Source: Chthoniobacteraceae bacterium (GTDB taxonomy: Bacteria > Verrucomicrobiota > Verrucomicrobiia > Chthoniobacterales > Chthoniobacteraceae). Taken from it: a DNA stretch of 64,000 nt. This document shows positions 8,390-17,361 of the stretch, piece by piece. A program made the position numbers and the translations under genes. The notes beneath the pieces are model-generated. The model searched no databases, was not told the DNA's origin, and saw only the letters and a program-made list of their open reading frames with translations. The stretch is taken from assembly GCA_947449735.1 (NCBI GenBank), contig CANFTB010000027.1, positions 1 through 64,000 on the forward strand, given 5' to 3'. The stretch's first letter is position 1, and each line of letters starts with the position of its first letter.

Positions 8390-10705
8390 TTAGTGATTGT
8401 AGAGAAACTCTTTGGCGTTCATCAGCGCCCAGATCAGGTCTTCAAAGGAAATGCGCTTCGCCTTTAACGGATCGACAGGCTCGCCCTTGGCGTCCGTCAA
8501 CGGGCGGGCCAGGTATTCCTCCGCCTGTTTGGATTCCTCCGCCGATGGTGGGCGCGAAAACGCGGTGAAATAGAGGCTCCGGATCTTGTCGGCATCCGTT
8601 CCGGCGGACTTTAAAAGCCGATCCGCCCTCCCGTTGGCTCCCGACAACTTGCCCTTGATGTCCGCCGAGTTCAGTAGATGCAGGCTCTGGGAAAGGCTTG
8701 CCGAGTCGACGCGTTCACACTCACAAACACTCAGTCCTTCCGGCCGTCCAAAAACCTTCAGCAAGGGCGTGGTGCGGTTGTAGCTGTTGTCAGGCAGGGA
8801 TGTCGCGCGAGTGCCGGGGGGCAGGTCGGGAAAATTCGTGGGCATCCCCGTGAGTCCGTCGATGGCATCCAGAAGGACCTCTGCGGGAAGGCGCCGCGGG
8901 TAGTAGCGCGAGAAGTTCTGCTGGTCGATCCCGTTGTGGGCGTTCGGCGCCGAACCGAGCTGGTAGGCGGTTGATTGCGTGATCGTCCGGATCAAACCCT
9001 TCAGGTCATATCCGCTTTCCACAAACTTCGAAGCCAGCGCGTCCAGCAGTTCGGGATTGGTAGGCGGATTTGTATCCCGGATGTCGTCCTCCGGATCCAC
9101 CAGACCGCGGCGGAAAAAATGCTTCCAATAACGGTTCACGAGGGCCTTGGCAAAAAAGGGATTCGTCTTGTCCCGCATCCAATCGGCAAGGCGCAAACGC
9201 GGATCCTCATCGGGGGCGATTTCGAGCGGTTTGGCGCCAAGTCCAGCCGGGCGGACCTGCTGCTTGGTCTTCTTGTTCTCAGCCTGCGCGACGCCGCGCT
9301 TGTGAAAGATGACCTCTTCCTCTGGGGAGCTGGAAGGCTTGCGGCCGACCTGGCTGAAGAACGCCGACAGGCTGTAGTAGTCCCGTTGTGACCAGCGCTC
9401 GAAGGGATGATGGTGGCATTGGGCGCACTGCATTCGCACCCCGAGGAACAGCTGCGCCACATCTTCAACCTGCTGCTGGGGTTCCTTGACCCGTTTGAAC
9501 CAGGCCACCGCCGGGTTGGTCCCGATTTCGCCCGTGGATGCCAGCAACTCCCGAACCAGCACGTCGTAGGGGGTGTTCTCCAAAAGGTTGTCGCGAATCC
9601 ACGAGTGGAAGGCGAAGTTGGAAACCGTGTCGCTTGCCAGGTCCCGCTTGTTGTGAAGCAGCATGGCCCACTTGCCCGCAAAGAAATCCGCGTAACCAGA
9701 ACTGCGCAGCAGCGCCTCAATCACCGCGTCGCGCTTGCCCGGATCCTGGTTTCCCAGAAACGCCTTCGCCTCGTCCTCCGTCGGCAGTCGCCCCGCGACA
9801 TCCAGAGAGACCCGGCGCAGGAAGGTGGCGTCGTCGCACACTTCGGAGGGCGGGATGCCGATCCGCTTCAGGTTCGCAAAAACATGTTCATCAATGAAGT
9901 TTTTCGAAGGAGGAAGCTTCTCCACCGGCGCCCCCAGTGGGATCGTGATGCTGCTGACCGAGACCAAACCCGAGTAGCGCACCATTACAGCCACATTTCC
10001 CGGCAAGTCCTGCAAAGTGACCAGGCCCTCCTCCGAGGCCTCCGCCATGCTCTTGTCATTCGCCTCGTAAAGTGCGGTGCGCGAAACGTCCCGAACGCTT
10101 CCATCCGAATAACGGGCGCGAACGCTCAACTGCTGAGTGCTGCGCGCCTTCAGCGAAATCCGCGCCGGTTCCACCTCGACGGACACCAGCTTCGGATCGG
10201 ACTCCCGTTCATAAACCATTCCCTCGCTGATCCAGCGAACCACCGTTTGGAACTCCTCCGAACCCGGTTCGATCCGCTTGCCGCCCCCGTGGGGCACGAT
10301 GTTGGCAGCCTTCAAGAGCAGCAGACTTTGCTCGGGTGCCGCGGAGAATACGCGTCGTCCTTTGCCTTCTTTTACGATGTGCTCGTAATCCTCAAGCGGC
10401 TCGAATCCCAAAACCGACAACCGGAATCCGCGCTGTCCGATCCCGGCTTTTGCGTGGCAGCCCCCGGAGTTGCAGCTCGCCTTCGTCAGCACGGGTTCGA
10501 TGTCGTTGACGAAATTCAACGGACCCGCCGCGCCGGCGCCCTGGGAATCAACGGCCAGGCCAAGCCACCCGGCCGCAAAAATCCAGGCTGCCCGGCGGAT
10601 CCAGCCGCTGAAATTTAACCCTCCGAAAGCTTTTAAAAGCTTTCCAGTCGTGTCCCCTTGGGTGTTTGCGGATGACTCAGACTTGGGTTCTTCAAATCGC
10701 TTCAT
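8390..10705 (-). CDS. DUF1549/DUF1553 cytochrome-like secreted protein (PSD1 type) with Ig-like domain
   Basis: About 771 residues from ATG 10705. Order: membrane/signal segment, an N-terminal haem-like motif CNSGGCH (Cx4CH spacing), a bacterial Ig-like (BIG2) stretch, DUF1549 with a CAQCHHHPFE motif (canonical CxxCH), and a C-terminal DUF1553 domain ending in ALMNAKEFLYNH. The frame is open to an ATG at 10810 that overlaps the upstream stop as ATGA; that start would allow translational coupling but adds 35 unconvincing residues. Middle gene of the leftward operon; the next gene starts 45 bp downstream. Proteins of this kind are thought to be periplasmic redox proteins linked to polymer use, without proven chemistry. 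Confidence 0.9.
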   Translation of the reverse strand: MKRFEEPKSESSANTQGDTTGKLLKAFGGLNFSGWIRRAAWIFAAGWLGLAVDSQGAGAAGPLNFVNDIEPVLTKASCNSGGCHAKAGIGQRGFRLSVLGFEPLEDYEHIVKEGKGRRVFSAAPEQSLLLLKAANIVPHGGGKRIEPGSEEFQTVVRWISEGMVYERESDPKLVSVEVEPARISLKARSTQQLSVRARYSDGSVRDVSRTALYEANDKSMAEASEEGLVTLQDLPGNVAVMVRYSGLVSVSSITIPLGAPVEKLPPSKNFIDEHVFANLKRIGIPPSEVCDDATFLRRVSLDVAGRLPTEDEAKAFLGNQDPGKRDAVIEALLRSSGYADFFAGKWAMLLHNKRDLASDTVSNFAFHSWIRDNLLENTPYDVLVRELLASTGEIGTNPAVAWFKRVKEPQQQVEDVAQLFLGVRMQCAQCHHHPFERWSQRDYYSLSAFFSQVGRKPSSSPEEEVIFHKRGVAQAENKKTKQQVRPAGLGAKPLEIAPDEDPRLRLADWMRDKTNPFFAKALVNRYWKHFFRRGLVDPEDDIRDTNPPTNPELLDALASKFVESGYDLKGLIRTITQSTAYQLGSAPNAHNGIDQQNFSRYYPRRLPAEVLLDAIDGLTGMPTNFPDLPPGTRATSLPDNSYNRTTPLLKVFGRPEGLSVCECERVDSASLSQSLHLLNSADIKGKLSGANGRADRLLKSAGTDADKIRSLYFTAFSRPPSAEESKQAEEYLARPLTDAKGEPVDPLKAKRISFEDLIWALMNAKEFLYNH

Positions 10706-10806
10706 AAAAATCACTGCCGCTCTTTCCTTCGGCTGCTTGGCGCCGCGTGGGTTCAGGCTCGATGCCGGAGTCCGGGGCCCGTTAGGTCTGGAATGTTCAA
10801 GAGGGC

Positions 10807-13152
10807 TCATTTCTGGGGCGGGGCAGCGGTTCCCTGTGCGGCGGTTCCTGATGGTGAGGTTCCCGGGGCAGGCGGTGTCTGGGATGCGGCGGTCTGGGTG
10901 GCAGGGGCCGCTTTCACCGAAACTTGGATCGGTTCGGAGACAATGAAGTCCAAGACATCTTTGGGCGCAGCGGCGTCCGTCAAAGTCTTGAGGCGCTTCG
11001 TCACATCAGCCATGGCAACCTCGGCGGCCTTTTGCTTGTCGGTGGCAGCTTTTGCAGCCTTCAATGCCTCTTCTTTTCCTTCCGCGGGAGCCGCGGCCGC
11101 TTTCTCAGCCTGAGCCTTGGCCTCGGCCGTAAGACTGGTGACTTCGGTGGCTGCCTTCTTTTGCTCGGCCTCAGCGGCCTTCACCGTGTCCTGGTTTGGA
11201 CGGTGTTTGATGACGGCGATTCCGCTGAACGCCAGGGTGTAGTCTCCGGGCGGTGTCTTCAGGGCTGCCGTGTCCAGAACCGCCTCCGAAGCCGCGGCCT
11301 TGATCGGCAGGTCGATTTCTTTCAGCGCACCAAAGACCGAACCGTAGGGTTTGAGTTTGATGGAGGCTCCGTTGAACTCACTGCGCCACGTGATCCGAAG
11401 CGGGATCTTCAGAGTGCCACCAGCGTTGACTTGGAAACCGGCGTTTCCCTCCGCGGCAACAGACACAGGCGCCTTTTCAAAATCGGTCACAGATACCGGG
11501 ACATCCGCGAGGAGACGTGATTTTGGAAGCTCGCTCGGAGCGTAGTCCACCGGCCAAAGCACAGACGCGAGGCGGCATGGGCGAGTTACCACCGTTCCAT
11601 TAACGGACGCGCGCCCCACGATCTTTGCGATGGAGTGGGCCGGAGAAGCGCTCTCCGCGGCCGTGACGAAAAGCATTCCCTGCACCTTGCCCGCCGGGAT
11701 CGTCAAGCCGCCGGCAGTGACGCCCGGGGGCAGGTCCTCCATGCCCAGGTTGATCTCGCCGTCGAAGCCGTCGCGGCGCACGGCGACCACCTCGAAGGCC
11801 ATCGTTGTGCCTGCGCGCAGCGAGACGGGCTTGGAGACCGTTCCAAAGTCGTTCTGGCGCAGCCTTTGATGGGCAGCCCAGGCCACCAGTGCAAAGTCCG
11901 GCCGGGCCTTCCGGATGAGCAGCCGGTACGCGCTCCCGCGGCTGCGAGTGTCGCTGGTCAGGTTCCGCAGCTGCAGCCGATACAGGCCGTCCTCCTTCAC
12001 CTCAAATTTGCCGAGCACGTCGGGGGACCCTGCCTGATAGGCCGGTCCGCTGTAGGAGGCTGCGGGCTGATACGTGCCCATCTTCATCGGAGCGGCCATG
12101 TCGTCTAATTCCGCGATATCGGTGACCGTCTCCTTTTCGCCATCCTTGACGATGCGCTGAACCAAGACGGCCGGATCCGTGTTCAGGCCGAGTCGCTCCG
12201 AAGCCACCTCCACCCACCAGACCTCGCCCTTGTGGGCTTGAAACTCAAAAATGTCCGTGTCGTCCGCGGTTGCAAAACTCCCCGCGAGATCGGCCGGCAG
12301 CGTGATCTTTTGCGCCTGCGAAGGCTGGTTGTTCGGCTCAACCTCGCTGACTGGCGCCACCGGAGCAAGACCCTCGGGCGGCCATGAAAACGTGCTGACC
12401 TTGGCCGTCGTTTCCTGGCGCGGAGCCGGGCCTGAACCCTCCACTTCTCGCAGCGCTAAGCGGTAAAAGTGTTCCGTCCCGCCCTGAAAGGTCAGGTCGT
12501 GAATTTTGACGAAGTAGGTTCCATCGCTTTCGGGCGTGTAGTCGAGCACGCCGCTGGTCCGGTTGACGACAAGGTCGTTTCCCTTTGAATCGGCGAGGAT
12601 CACCACGGGGCTCAGTTTTGAATCAATCCGCGCCGCGTTGCAGTCCACAACCACCCGACGGCCCTTGGTCCCTTTGAAGGAGTAATAGTCGACGGCCCGT
12701 TTGCCCGTCGCCGCGTTGCAAACGGAATTCGCCTGCAAAGCCCACGCGGTCTCTAGCGACTGGCTCTCCTTGGTGCGGGTCACCTCTGGCAGGCTGCCCA
12801 CCAAAAAAGTTCGTCCGGCTGAGACCCCGAGGCTCGTAAGAAGCCGGGCGTCGTGCACCCCGACCGGTGCGTCGGGCGCGATGGTCACCTGAAACTTGTT
12901 AGGAACCGCCTTTCCATCCGCCCCCTGCAGCGGCTTTGCGGAAATCTTCGGCGTCGAAAACAAAAGTTCCCGGATCCCGTCGCCGTTCTGATGCGTGACA
13001 GTGACATCCACCGTTGTGCCGAGTTGTCCCCCCATGGGCGTGACGGTGAGCAGTCTTGGCGCCGGAAGGCAGACCTGCTGGGCGAGGACCGAGGTCGTCA
13101 CGCAGAGGCTTGTCAGGCAAATCGCAAGAAACGGGGTGGTTCCTCTGGTCAT
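10807..13152 (-). CDS. Secreted protein with PPC-like domains and Ala/Lys-rich helical tail
   Basis: About 781 residues from ATG 13152, chosen because a clean signal peptide follows at once (MTRGTTPFLAICLTSL, cleavage near LAQQ). The body holds beta-sandwich repeats of the pre-peptidase C-terminal type (for example DYYSFKGTKGRRVVVD and DTDIFEFQAHKGEVWWVEV). Near the C-terminus an Ala/Glu/Lys-rich segment (coded about 10960-11190) should form a long helix or coiled coil, like the one in the cytochrome-WD40 protein two genes downstream. No catalytic motif was seen. It is the first gene of the operon and overlaps the alternative start of the next by 4 bp. Confidence 0.85.
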   Translation of the reverse strand: MTRGTTPFLAICLTSLCVTTSVLAQQVCLPAPRLLTVTPMGGQLGTTVDVTVTHQNGDGIRELLFSTPKISAKPLQGADGKAVPNKFQVTIAPDAPVGVHDARLLTSLGVSAGRTFLVGSLPEVTRTKESQSLETAWALQANSVCNAATGKRAVDYYSFKGTKGRRVVVDCNAARIDSKLSPVVILADSKGNDLVVNRTSGVLDYTPESDGTYFVKIHDLTFQGGTEHFYRLALREVEGSGPAPRQETTAKVSTFSWPPEGLAPVAPVSEVEPNNQPSQAQKITLPADLAGSFATADDTDIFEFQAHKGEVWWVEVASERLGLNTDPAVLVQRIVKDGEKETVTDIAELDDMAAPMKMGTYQPAASYSGPAYQAGSPDVLGKFEVKEDGLYRLQLRNLTSDTRSRGSAYRLLIRKARPDFALVAWAAHQRLRQNDFGTVSKPVSLRAGTTMAFEVVAVRRDGFDGEINLGMEDLPPGVTAGGLTIPAGKVQGMLFVTAAESASPAHSIAKIVGRASVNGTVVTRPCRLASVLWPVDYAPSELPKSRLLADVPVSVTDFEKAPVSVAAEGNAGFQVNAGGTLKIPLRITWRSEFNGASIKLKPYGSVFGALKEIDLPIKAAASEAVLDTAALKTPPGDYTLAFSGIAVIKHRPNQDTVKAAEAEQKKAATEVTSLTAEAKAQAEKAAAAPAEGKEEALKAAKAATDKQKAAEVAMADVTKRLKTLTDAAAPKDVLDFIVSEPIQVSVKAAPATQTAASQTPPAPGTSPSGTAAQGTAAPPQK

Positions 13153-13636
13153 GGGAAGCGAGCGGCGGAAGTTGTTGAAAAAACGGAACTCAACCAGTGC
13201 AGAGGCTGCGATTGCCCGAAACGTCACTAGCGGACGCGTTGCGCTGGATGCGGCCCGCCATTGGGGCGCAGTGAAAAAATGACTCGGAACCGCGCATTGG
13301 GCCGAGCGGTTGGTCGCGGCGCGCCTCCTTAAACCTTGGCACGCTCAGGGGAGCTTTTGTTTTCGCTAAAACGGACATGGGGTGGGTAACCGATGGGAGA
13401 CCGCGTTCCAGTGTAAAAATTAGGCCCTTTAACCGTTTCAGAGAGGCCGGCGAGCGGTTTTTCGACTGCAACGTCGCCCGTATGCCCGTGCAGGCTCCAC
13501 AGTCCGGGACGGATGGTCATCCTCGCGCAGACCCGCTTGAACTCTGGCGGTCTGGATTTTCAACGCCGATCCCAGACGTAGACCGCCAGCACAAGGCTCC
13601 TGCGCCTCGAATCCCTATGCAATGCTCCGGCGGTCG
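13153..13636. other. Gene-free stretch with a 10-bp inverted repeat
   Basis: No convincing gene in these 484 bp. It must hold the promoter for the leftward operon starting at 13152 and the 3' end of the SGNH hydrolase transcript. The only structure seen is a perfect inverted repeat, CTGGCGGTCT (13544-13553) and AGACCGCCAG (13580-13589), with an inner GGAT/ATCC pair (13554-13557, 13569-13572). It lies 48 bp past the hydrolase stop but has no T-run, so it is more likely an mRNA 3'-end stabiliser or a binding site than an intrinsic terminator. Confidence 0.5.
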
Positions 13637-14392
13637 TTATTTGGACGTTTCGATCTTTCCGTTTGGACCGGTGGGGGAGGCGGCTCCTTTGAGGGCAGCC
13701 TTGGCTTCCTCCTCGCTTGCCTTCTTTCCCCCAAGGGCGGTGCGGATGTGCTCCGCTACCTGAGCCGCCTGCAGCTTCTTGCCCTCGGCGTTGTAGTGGT
13801 AGGTGTCTGTCCACATTTTGTTGCGATCGAGGGGATCCATGAGGGCGAAGAGGTCGTTTGTGGGAATGCTTTCCTCCCGCATGACTCTGGCGGCGATAGT
13901 GTTGAGTTCCCGGGCTTTTTCGGTGAGGGCGGGATCTTTGAGCGGGGTGGAGGTGGCCCAGATGACTTTGGCTCCTTTGCCTTTTTCCTTGATGAGCTTT
14001 AGTGCGTTTCGGAGGCCGGTCTCCCATTCTTGGCGGTCGCTGGTGAGACTGTGGAGTCCGTTGTTGAGGTGGACGACCGAGTAGTCGTATTCGTCCAAAA
14101 TATAGGCCAGTTGCTTCAGATAGGAGCGGTCGCTGGTGCACTTGGATGTGGCCCAGAAGGAGACGTAGGCGACGCCGCCCAGTGCGTCCCGGACGGCAGT
14201 TTGGTAGCCGTTGCAGATGGAGTCGCCGAGAAGGAGGATGCGGGGGAGCTTGTTGTCCGTCGCGTTGTACCAGTAGGCGGTGTCCCACTCGGTGGCTTCG
14301 CGGACGCGTTCTGCGGAGGCGCTGGAGGGCAGCCCACCGAGGGTCAGAGCACACAGCGAAAGAGGCAGCAGGAGAGAATGGCGGCGGAACAT
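13637..14392 (-). CDS. Secreted SGNH/GDSL-family hydrolase
   Basis: A 251-residue protein starting at ATG 14392 with a signal peptide (MFRRHSLLLPLSLCALTLGG, cleavage near SSASA). The SGNH blocks are visible: GDSICNG with the nucleophilic Ser, NNGLHS (block III region, with Asn) and DTYHYN with the Asp-x-x-His pair. Such enzymes deacylate carbohydrates or lipids outside the cytoplasm; a carbohydrate esterase role fits the neighbourhood but is not shown. The C-terminus is an Ala/Lys-rich tail. Monocistronic, diverging from argB. Confidence 0.87.
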   Translation of the reverse strand: MFRRHSLLLPLSLCALTLGGLPSSASAERVREATEWDTAYWYNATDNKLPRILLLGDSICNGYQTAVRDALGGVAYVSFWATSKCTSDRSYLKQLAYILDEYDYSVVHLNNGLHSLTSDRQEWETGLRNALKLIKEKGKGAKVIWATSTPLKDPALTEKARELNTIAARVMREESIPTNDLFALMDPLDRNKMWTDTYHYNAEGKKLQAAQVAEHIRTALGGKKASEEEAKAALKGAASPTGPNGKIETSK

Positions 14393-14825
14393 GAGGCATA
14401 TGTTTTCGGAGGGCGTGCCAAAATGCCAGCTTTGGCTGGCACGCAATCCAGTCGGGGGGGATTGGGGTTGGGCGTGCCCGGCAGCTTCGCCGGTTCGCGT
14501 TTTGTGGGGAGGGCAGCGGGGAGTTTTGATCGCTCGCGCGGCAACGCATCCGCGCAGGCCTCCTCCTCCGATGTCATGGTTGGAAGCTGCTACATAACAT
14601 GGGTGCGCTTCCGCGGGCGCATCGACAGGGGTGGCGGTGCGCCCGCCTTTTATTTTGGTGTGTTTTTCCGGAAGTCGCGGCGGCGCGGCTTCCGGATTTG
14701 CCATTTTTGGGCGAGGGCATCCCTTTGGCGGCGTCTGGAAAGGCGCTGGAATTCCTGCAGGCTGCGCTTTTGGGGTTGAATCAAACGCCCGCCTATAGCA
14801 CTTGGGTGGGTCCCGTTATCATCGC
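14393..14825. other. Divergent intergenic region with two mutually exclusive hairpins
   Basis: No gene supported in 433 bp between the leftward SGNH gene and rightward argB. On the SGNH side two overlapping stems compete: GCGTGCCA (14413-14420) with TGGCACGC (14437-14444), and TGCCAGC (14424-14430) with GCTGGCA (14435-14441). Both use 14437-14441, so only one can form at a time. They lie within 55 bp of the SGNH start and would sit in its 5' leader. The rest should hold the divergent promoters, which could not be placed confidently. Confidence 0.5.
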
Positions 14826-15698
14826 ATGAGCGCAAACACCCTTTCCAGCATGGAACCCCTGATCGAAGCACTGCCTTACTTGCAGAAGTACAGGGGCCAG
14901 ACCTTTGTGATCAAATACGGTGGAAGCGCCATGGAAGACGATGCCGTTGTGGCTGGAATGCTGCAGGACGTGGTTTTTTTGGAAGCCGTGGGCATCAACC
15001 CCGTTCTCATCCACGGCGGAGGAAAGGCGATCACTCAGAAAATGACAGCGGCCGGGCTGCCGGCGCGTTTCGTCAACGGCTTGAGGGTGACCAGCGCCGA
15101 GGCGGTGGGAATTGTGGAAGAGGTGCTCGATACCCAGATCAACCCGGGCATCGTCAAACACATCAACACTTCCGGGGGCCGGGCCGTCGGCATCCCGGGC
15201 CGCCGCGTGCTCGTGGGACGCCGCCTGCCGCCTCAGAAAGAGGGCGACGAATTGGTTGATTTGGGTTTTGTGGGGGAGGTCGTGGAGGTGCGCCTAGACG
15301 AAGTGGAGCGTGCAATCGCCGCTGAGGCCGTGCCTGTCATTTCCCCGCTGGCCAAGGATGCCGACGGCGCCTCGCTGAACATCAACGCAGACATTGCCGC
15401 CGGGACGGTTGCGGGCGGGTTGCGGGCGGCCAAGATGATATACCTTTCCGACGTTCCTGGGATCATGCGGGACCACAAGGATCCGACCACGTTGATTCCG
15501 TCCGTGAACCGCGCGCAAATCCAGCAGCTGGTTGCCGAGGGCGTCATTGCCGGGGGAATGCTCCCGAAGGTGAACTCGGCGTTGAACGCGCTGGAAAAGG
15601 GCGTGCGCAAGGTGCACTTCATCGACGGCCGCGTTCCGCACGCGCTGCTTTACGAGGTTTTCACAAACGCCGGAATCGGCACCGAGGTGGTGCGCTAG
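14826..15698 (+). CDS. argB: Acetylglutamate kinase
   Basis: Phosphorylates N-acetyl-L-glutamate with ATP, the second step of arginine synthesis, in the cytoplasm. The 290-residue length fits the family. Motifs: VIKYGGSAM near the N-terminus (phosphate-binding Lys and Gly), LIHGGGK, and the C-terminal NINADIAAGTVAGGL and YLSDVPGI blocks. ATG 14826 gives the usual N-terminus; there is no obvious Shine-Dalgarno. No other arg genes are nearby. Six bases past the stop lies a tRNA-like relic on the other strand. Confidence 0.96.
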   Translation: MSANTLSSMEPLIEALPYLQKYRGQTFVIKYGGSAMEDDAVVAGMLQDVVFLEAVGINPVLIHGGGKAITQKMTAAGLPARFVNGLRVTSAEAVGIVEEVLDTQINPGIVKHINTSGGRAVGIPGRRVLVGRRLPPQKEGDELVDLGFVGEVVEVRLDEVERAIAAEAVPVISPLAKDADGASLNINADIAAGTVAGGLRAAKMIYLSDVPGIMRDHKDPTTLIPSVNRAQIQQLVAEGVIAGGMLPKVNSALNALEKGVRKVHFIDGRVPHALLYEVFTNAGIGTEVVR

Positions 15699-15704
15699 GT
15701 GTGC

Positions 15705-15790
15705 TGGTGCTGACTGGAGGGCATCGAACCGATGTCAGGGGTTCCTCGTGCTTAGCACAGGGCGTTTAACGCACTCAGCTCAATTTCAGC
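15705..15790 (-). pseudogene. Degenerate tRNA-like sequence (class II, Ser- or Leu-like)
   Basis: Read on the minus strand this 86-nt stretch starts GCTGAAA and ends AGTCAGC-A-CCA, so five of seven acceptor pairs hold and the 3' CCA is encoded. A D-arm-like block (GAGCTGAGTGCGTTAAAC), a central GTGCTAAGCAC block that could contain a GCU or UAA anticodon, and a T-arm-like GGTTCGATGCC follow in tRNA order and spacing. The anticodon and T stems contain several mismatches, so it does not fold as a working tRNA. Best explained as a decayed tRNA gene; chance resemblance is not excluded. Confidence 0.4.
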
Positions 15791-16145
15791 GATAGTGAGC
15801 CAACGGACAGGCCTGGGCGTGTCGTGAATTTCCAACTTTTCAGGTAATCGTCTGGCCTATTCTGCTCAAAATGCTTCAGACAATAGGTTCGTGCCGTAGG
15901 ATTTAAGATTAACCGCCCCCAAACGCACTCTGGTCGCATCGGGAGAACGCACCGAGAGCATTTCTGTGATGAATTGGGCCCAGTCTAGTCACGGACGGCT
16001 CTGTGCGATTTCAGAAGGATTTTGCGCCAGCAGACGGAGAAGGGTCCAGTGCCCAGCTGGCGTTCGGGCCGCACATCGAGGCGTGCATGCTGGATTCGTG
16101 TTGAATGCTGGACGTACGGCTTTCCTTGTTTCAAAGTTTGCGGCC

Positions 16146-16180
16146 CGGCGGTTTCGCCAAGTCAGAGCCGCCGTCTTTTT
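16146..16180 (+). terminator. Attenuator- or terminator-like hairpin immediately upstream of mdh
   Basis: CGGCGG (16146-16151) pairs perfectly with CCGCCG (16168-16173), and TCTTTTT follows directly (16174-16180), the layout of an intrinsic terminator. It ends 6 bp before the mdh ATG. A smaller stem, GGCG (16147-16150) with CGCC (16055-type position 16155-16158), uses the same left arm and would prevent the larger one, as in an antiterminator. No upstream gene reads in this direction after argB, so it may act as a leader attenuator. Confidence 0.45.
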
Positions 16181-16186
16181 GATTAC

Positions 16187-17173
16187 ATGAAGAATCCCGT
16201 ACGCATTGCTGTGACCGGCGCCGCCGGTCAAATTGGATACTCGCTTTTGTTCCGGATCGCCTCCGGCGCGATGTTCGGTCCCGACCAACCTGTGGAGTTG
16301 CACCTGATCGAGGTTCCCGGAGCCCTCGGGGCGCTGGGAGGGGTGGTAATGGAACTCGACGACTGCGCGTTTCCACTTTTGAAAAAAATAGTGGCGACCG
16401 CCGATCTCGACGAGGGATTTAGGGGTGTGAACTGGTCCCTGCTCGTGGGCTCGGTTCCCCGCAAGGCAGGCATGGAGCGGGGGGATCTCCTTGGGATCAA
16501 TGGCAAGATTTTCACCGGACAGGGCAAGGCGATCGAAGCCAACGCGGCGAACGATGTGCGGGTCCTAGTGGTCGGTAATCCGTGCAACACCAACTGCCTG
16601 ATTGCGATGAACAACGCGAAGGGCATCCCCTCGGACCGCTGGTTTGCCATGACGCGCCTGGACGAGAACCGCGCCAAGTCCCAGCTTGCCCACAAGGCGG
16701 GAGTCGACGTGTCTGCTGTTACCAATCTGACCATTTGGGGGAATCATTCTGCCACCCAGTATCCGGACTTTTACAACGCGCGGATCGGCGGAGAGGCTGT
16801 GACGGACGTTATTAAAGACCACGCGTGGCTTGAGACGGAGTTTATCCAGACGGTGCAGCAGCGCGGCGCGGCCATCATCAAGGCGCGCGGTGCTTCCTCG
16901 GCCGCCTCCGCCGCGAACGCAGTGGTGGATACAGTTCGTTCGATCGTGACTCCGACGGTCGCCGGCGACACCCACAGCGTGGCGATTTGCTCCCGGGGCG
17001 ACTACGGGGTGCAGGCGGGACTCATCTCCTCCTTCCCGATGCACACTTACGCAGACGGAACGCTGGAGGTTGTGACCGCGCTTGAAGTGAATGCTTTTTC
17101 GCGTTCCAAGATCGATGCCTCGGTGGCAGAACTATCTGAAGAACGCGAGCTTGTGCGCGAGCTGTTGGGGTAA
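16187..17173 (+). CDS. mdh: Malate dehydrogenase
   Basis: Interconverts malate and oxaloacetate with NAD in the TCA cycle. The 328-residue protein belongs to the cytosolic/type 2 group: N-terminal dinucleotide fold ([12 protein letters not shown]), [19 protein letters not shown], the substrate-binding TRLDENRA, and the catalytic His in [11 protein letters not shown]. Start ATG 16187 matches the family N-terminus ([11 protein letters not shown]). There is no Shine-Dalgarno; instead an attenuator-like hairpin ends 6 bp upstream. Stands alone. Confidence 0.96.
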   Translation: MKNPVRIAVTGAAGQIGYSLLFRIASGAMFGPDQPVELHLIEVPGALGALGGVVMELDDCAFPLLKKIVATADLDEGFRGVNWSLLVGSVPRKAGMERGDLLGINGKIFTGQGKAIEANAANDVRVLVVGNPCNTNCLIAMNNAKGIPSDRWFAMTRLDENRAKSQLAHKAGVDVSAVTNLTIWGNHSATQYPDFYNARIGGEAVTDVIKDHAWLETEFIQTVQQRGAAIIKARGASSAASAANAVVDTVRSIVTPTVAGDTHSVAICSRGDYGVQAGLISSFPMHTYADGTLEVVTALEVNAFSRSKIDASVAELSEERELVRELLG

Positions 17174-17197
17174 GCGCAGAAGCCCGTGGTGTGCAAT

Positions 17198-17218
17198 CCC
17201 CGCCTGTCACGGGCGGGG
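17198..17218 (+). terminator. Hairpin after mdh
   Basis: A 7-bp GC stem (CCCCGCC at 17198-17204, GGCGGGG at 17212-17218) with a 7-nt loop lies 24 bp after the mdh stop. There is no T-run, so termination would need Rho or the stem may only protect the 3' end. Confidence 0.3.
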
Positions 17219-17361
17219 ACCGCACTGGGAATGGGCGTTTAAGAGCTTGAGTCGGGGGCGGCGACCACTGAAAATCGAAAATCAGGATTGCCAACACCCG
17301 TTGCAAAAGCCTAAAGCACCTGCCCGCCAATCATCCATTAACCTATCTGTTTCCATTTTGT

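Larger units (their letters stand above)
15699..16186. other. Gene-free stretch between argB and mdh
   Basis: No gene seen in 488 bp. It holds a degenerate tRNA-like sequence (15705-15790, minus strand) at its left end and an attenuator-like hairpin (16146-16180) just before mdh at its right end. The 350 bp between show no recognisable element. Confidence 0.6.

Noticed and set aside
15705-15790. Working tRNA
   Set aside because: Anticodon and T stems have several mismatches; kept only as a relic.
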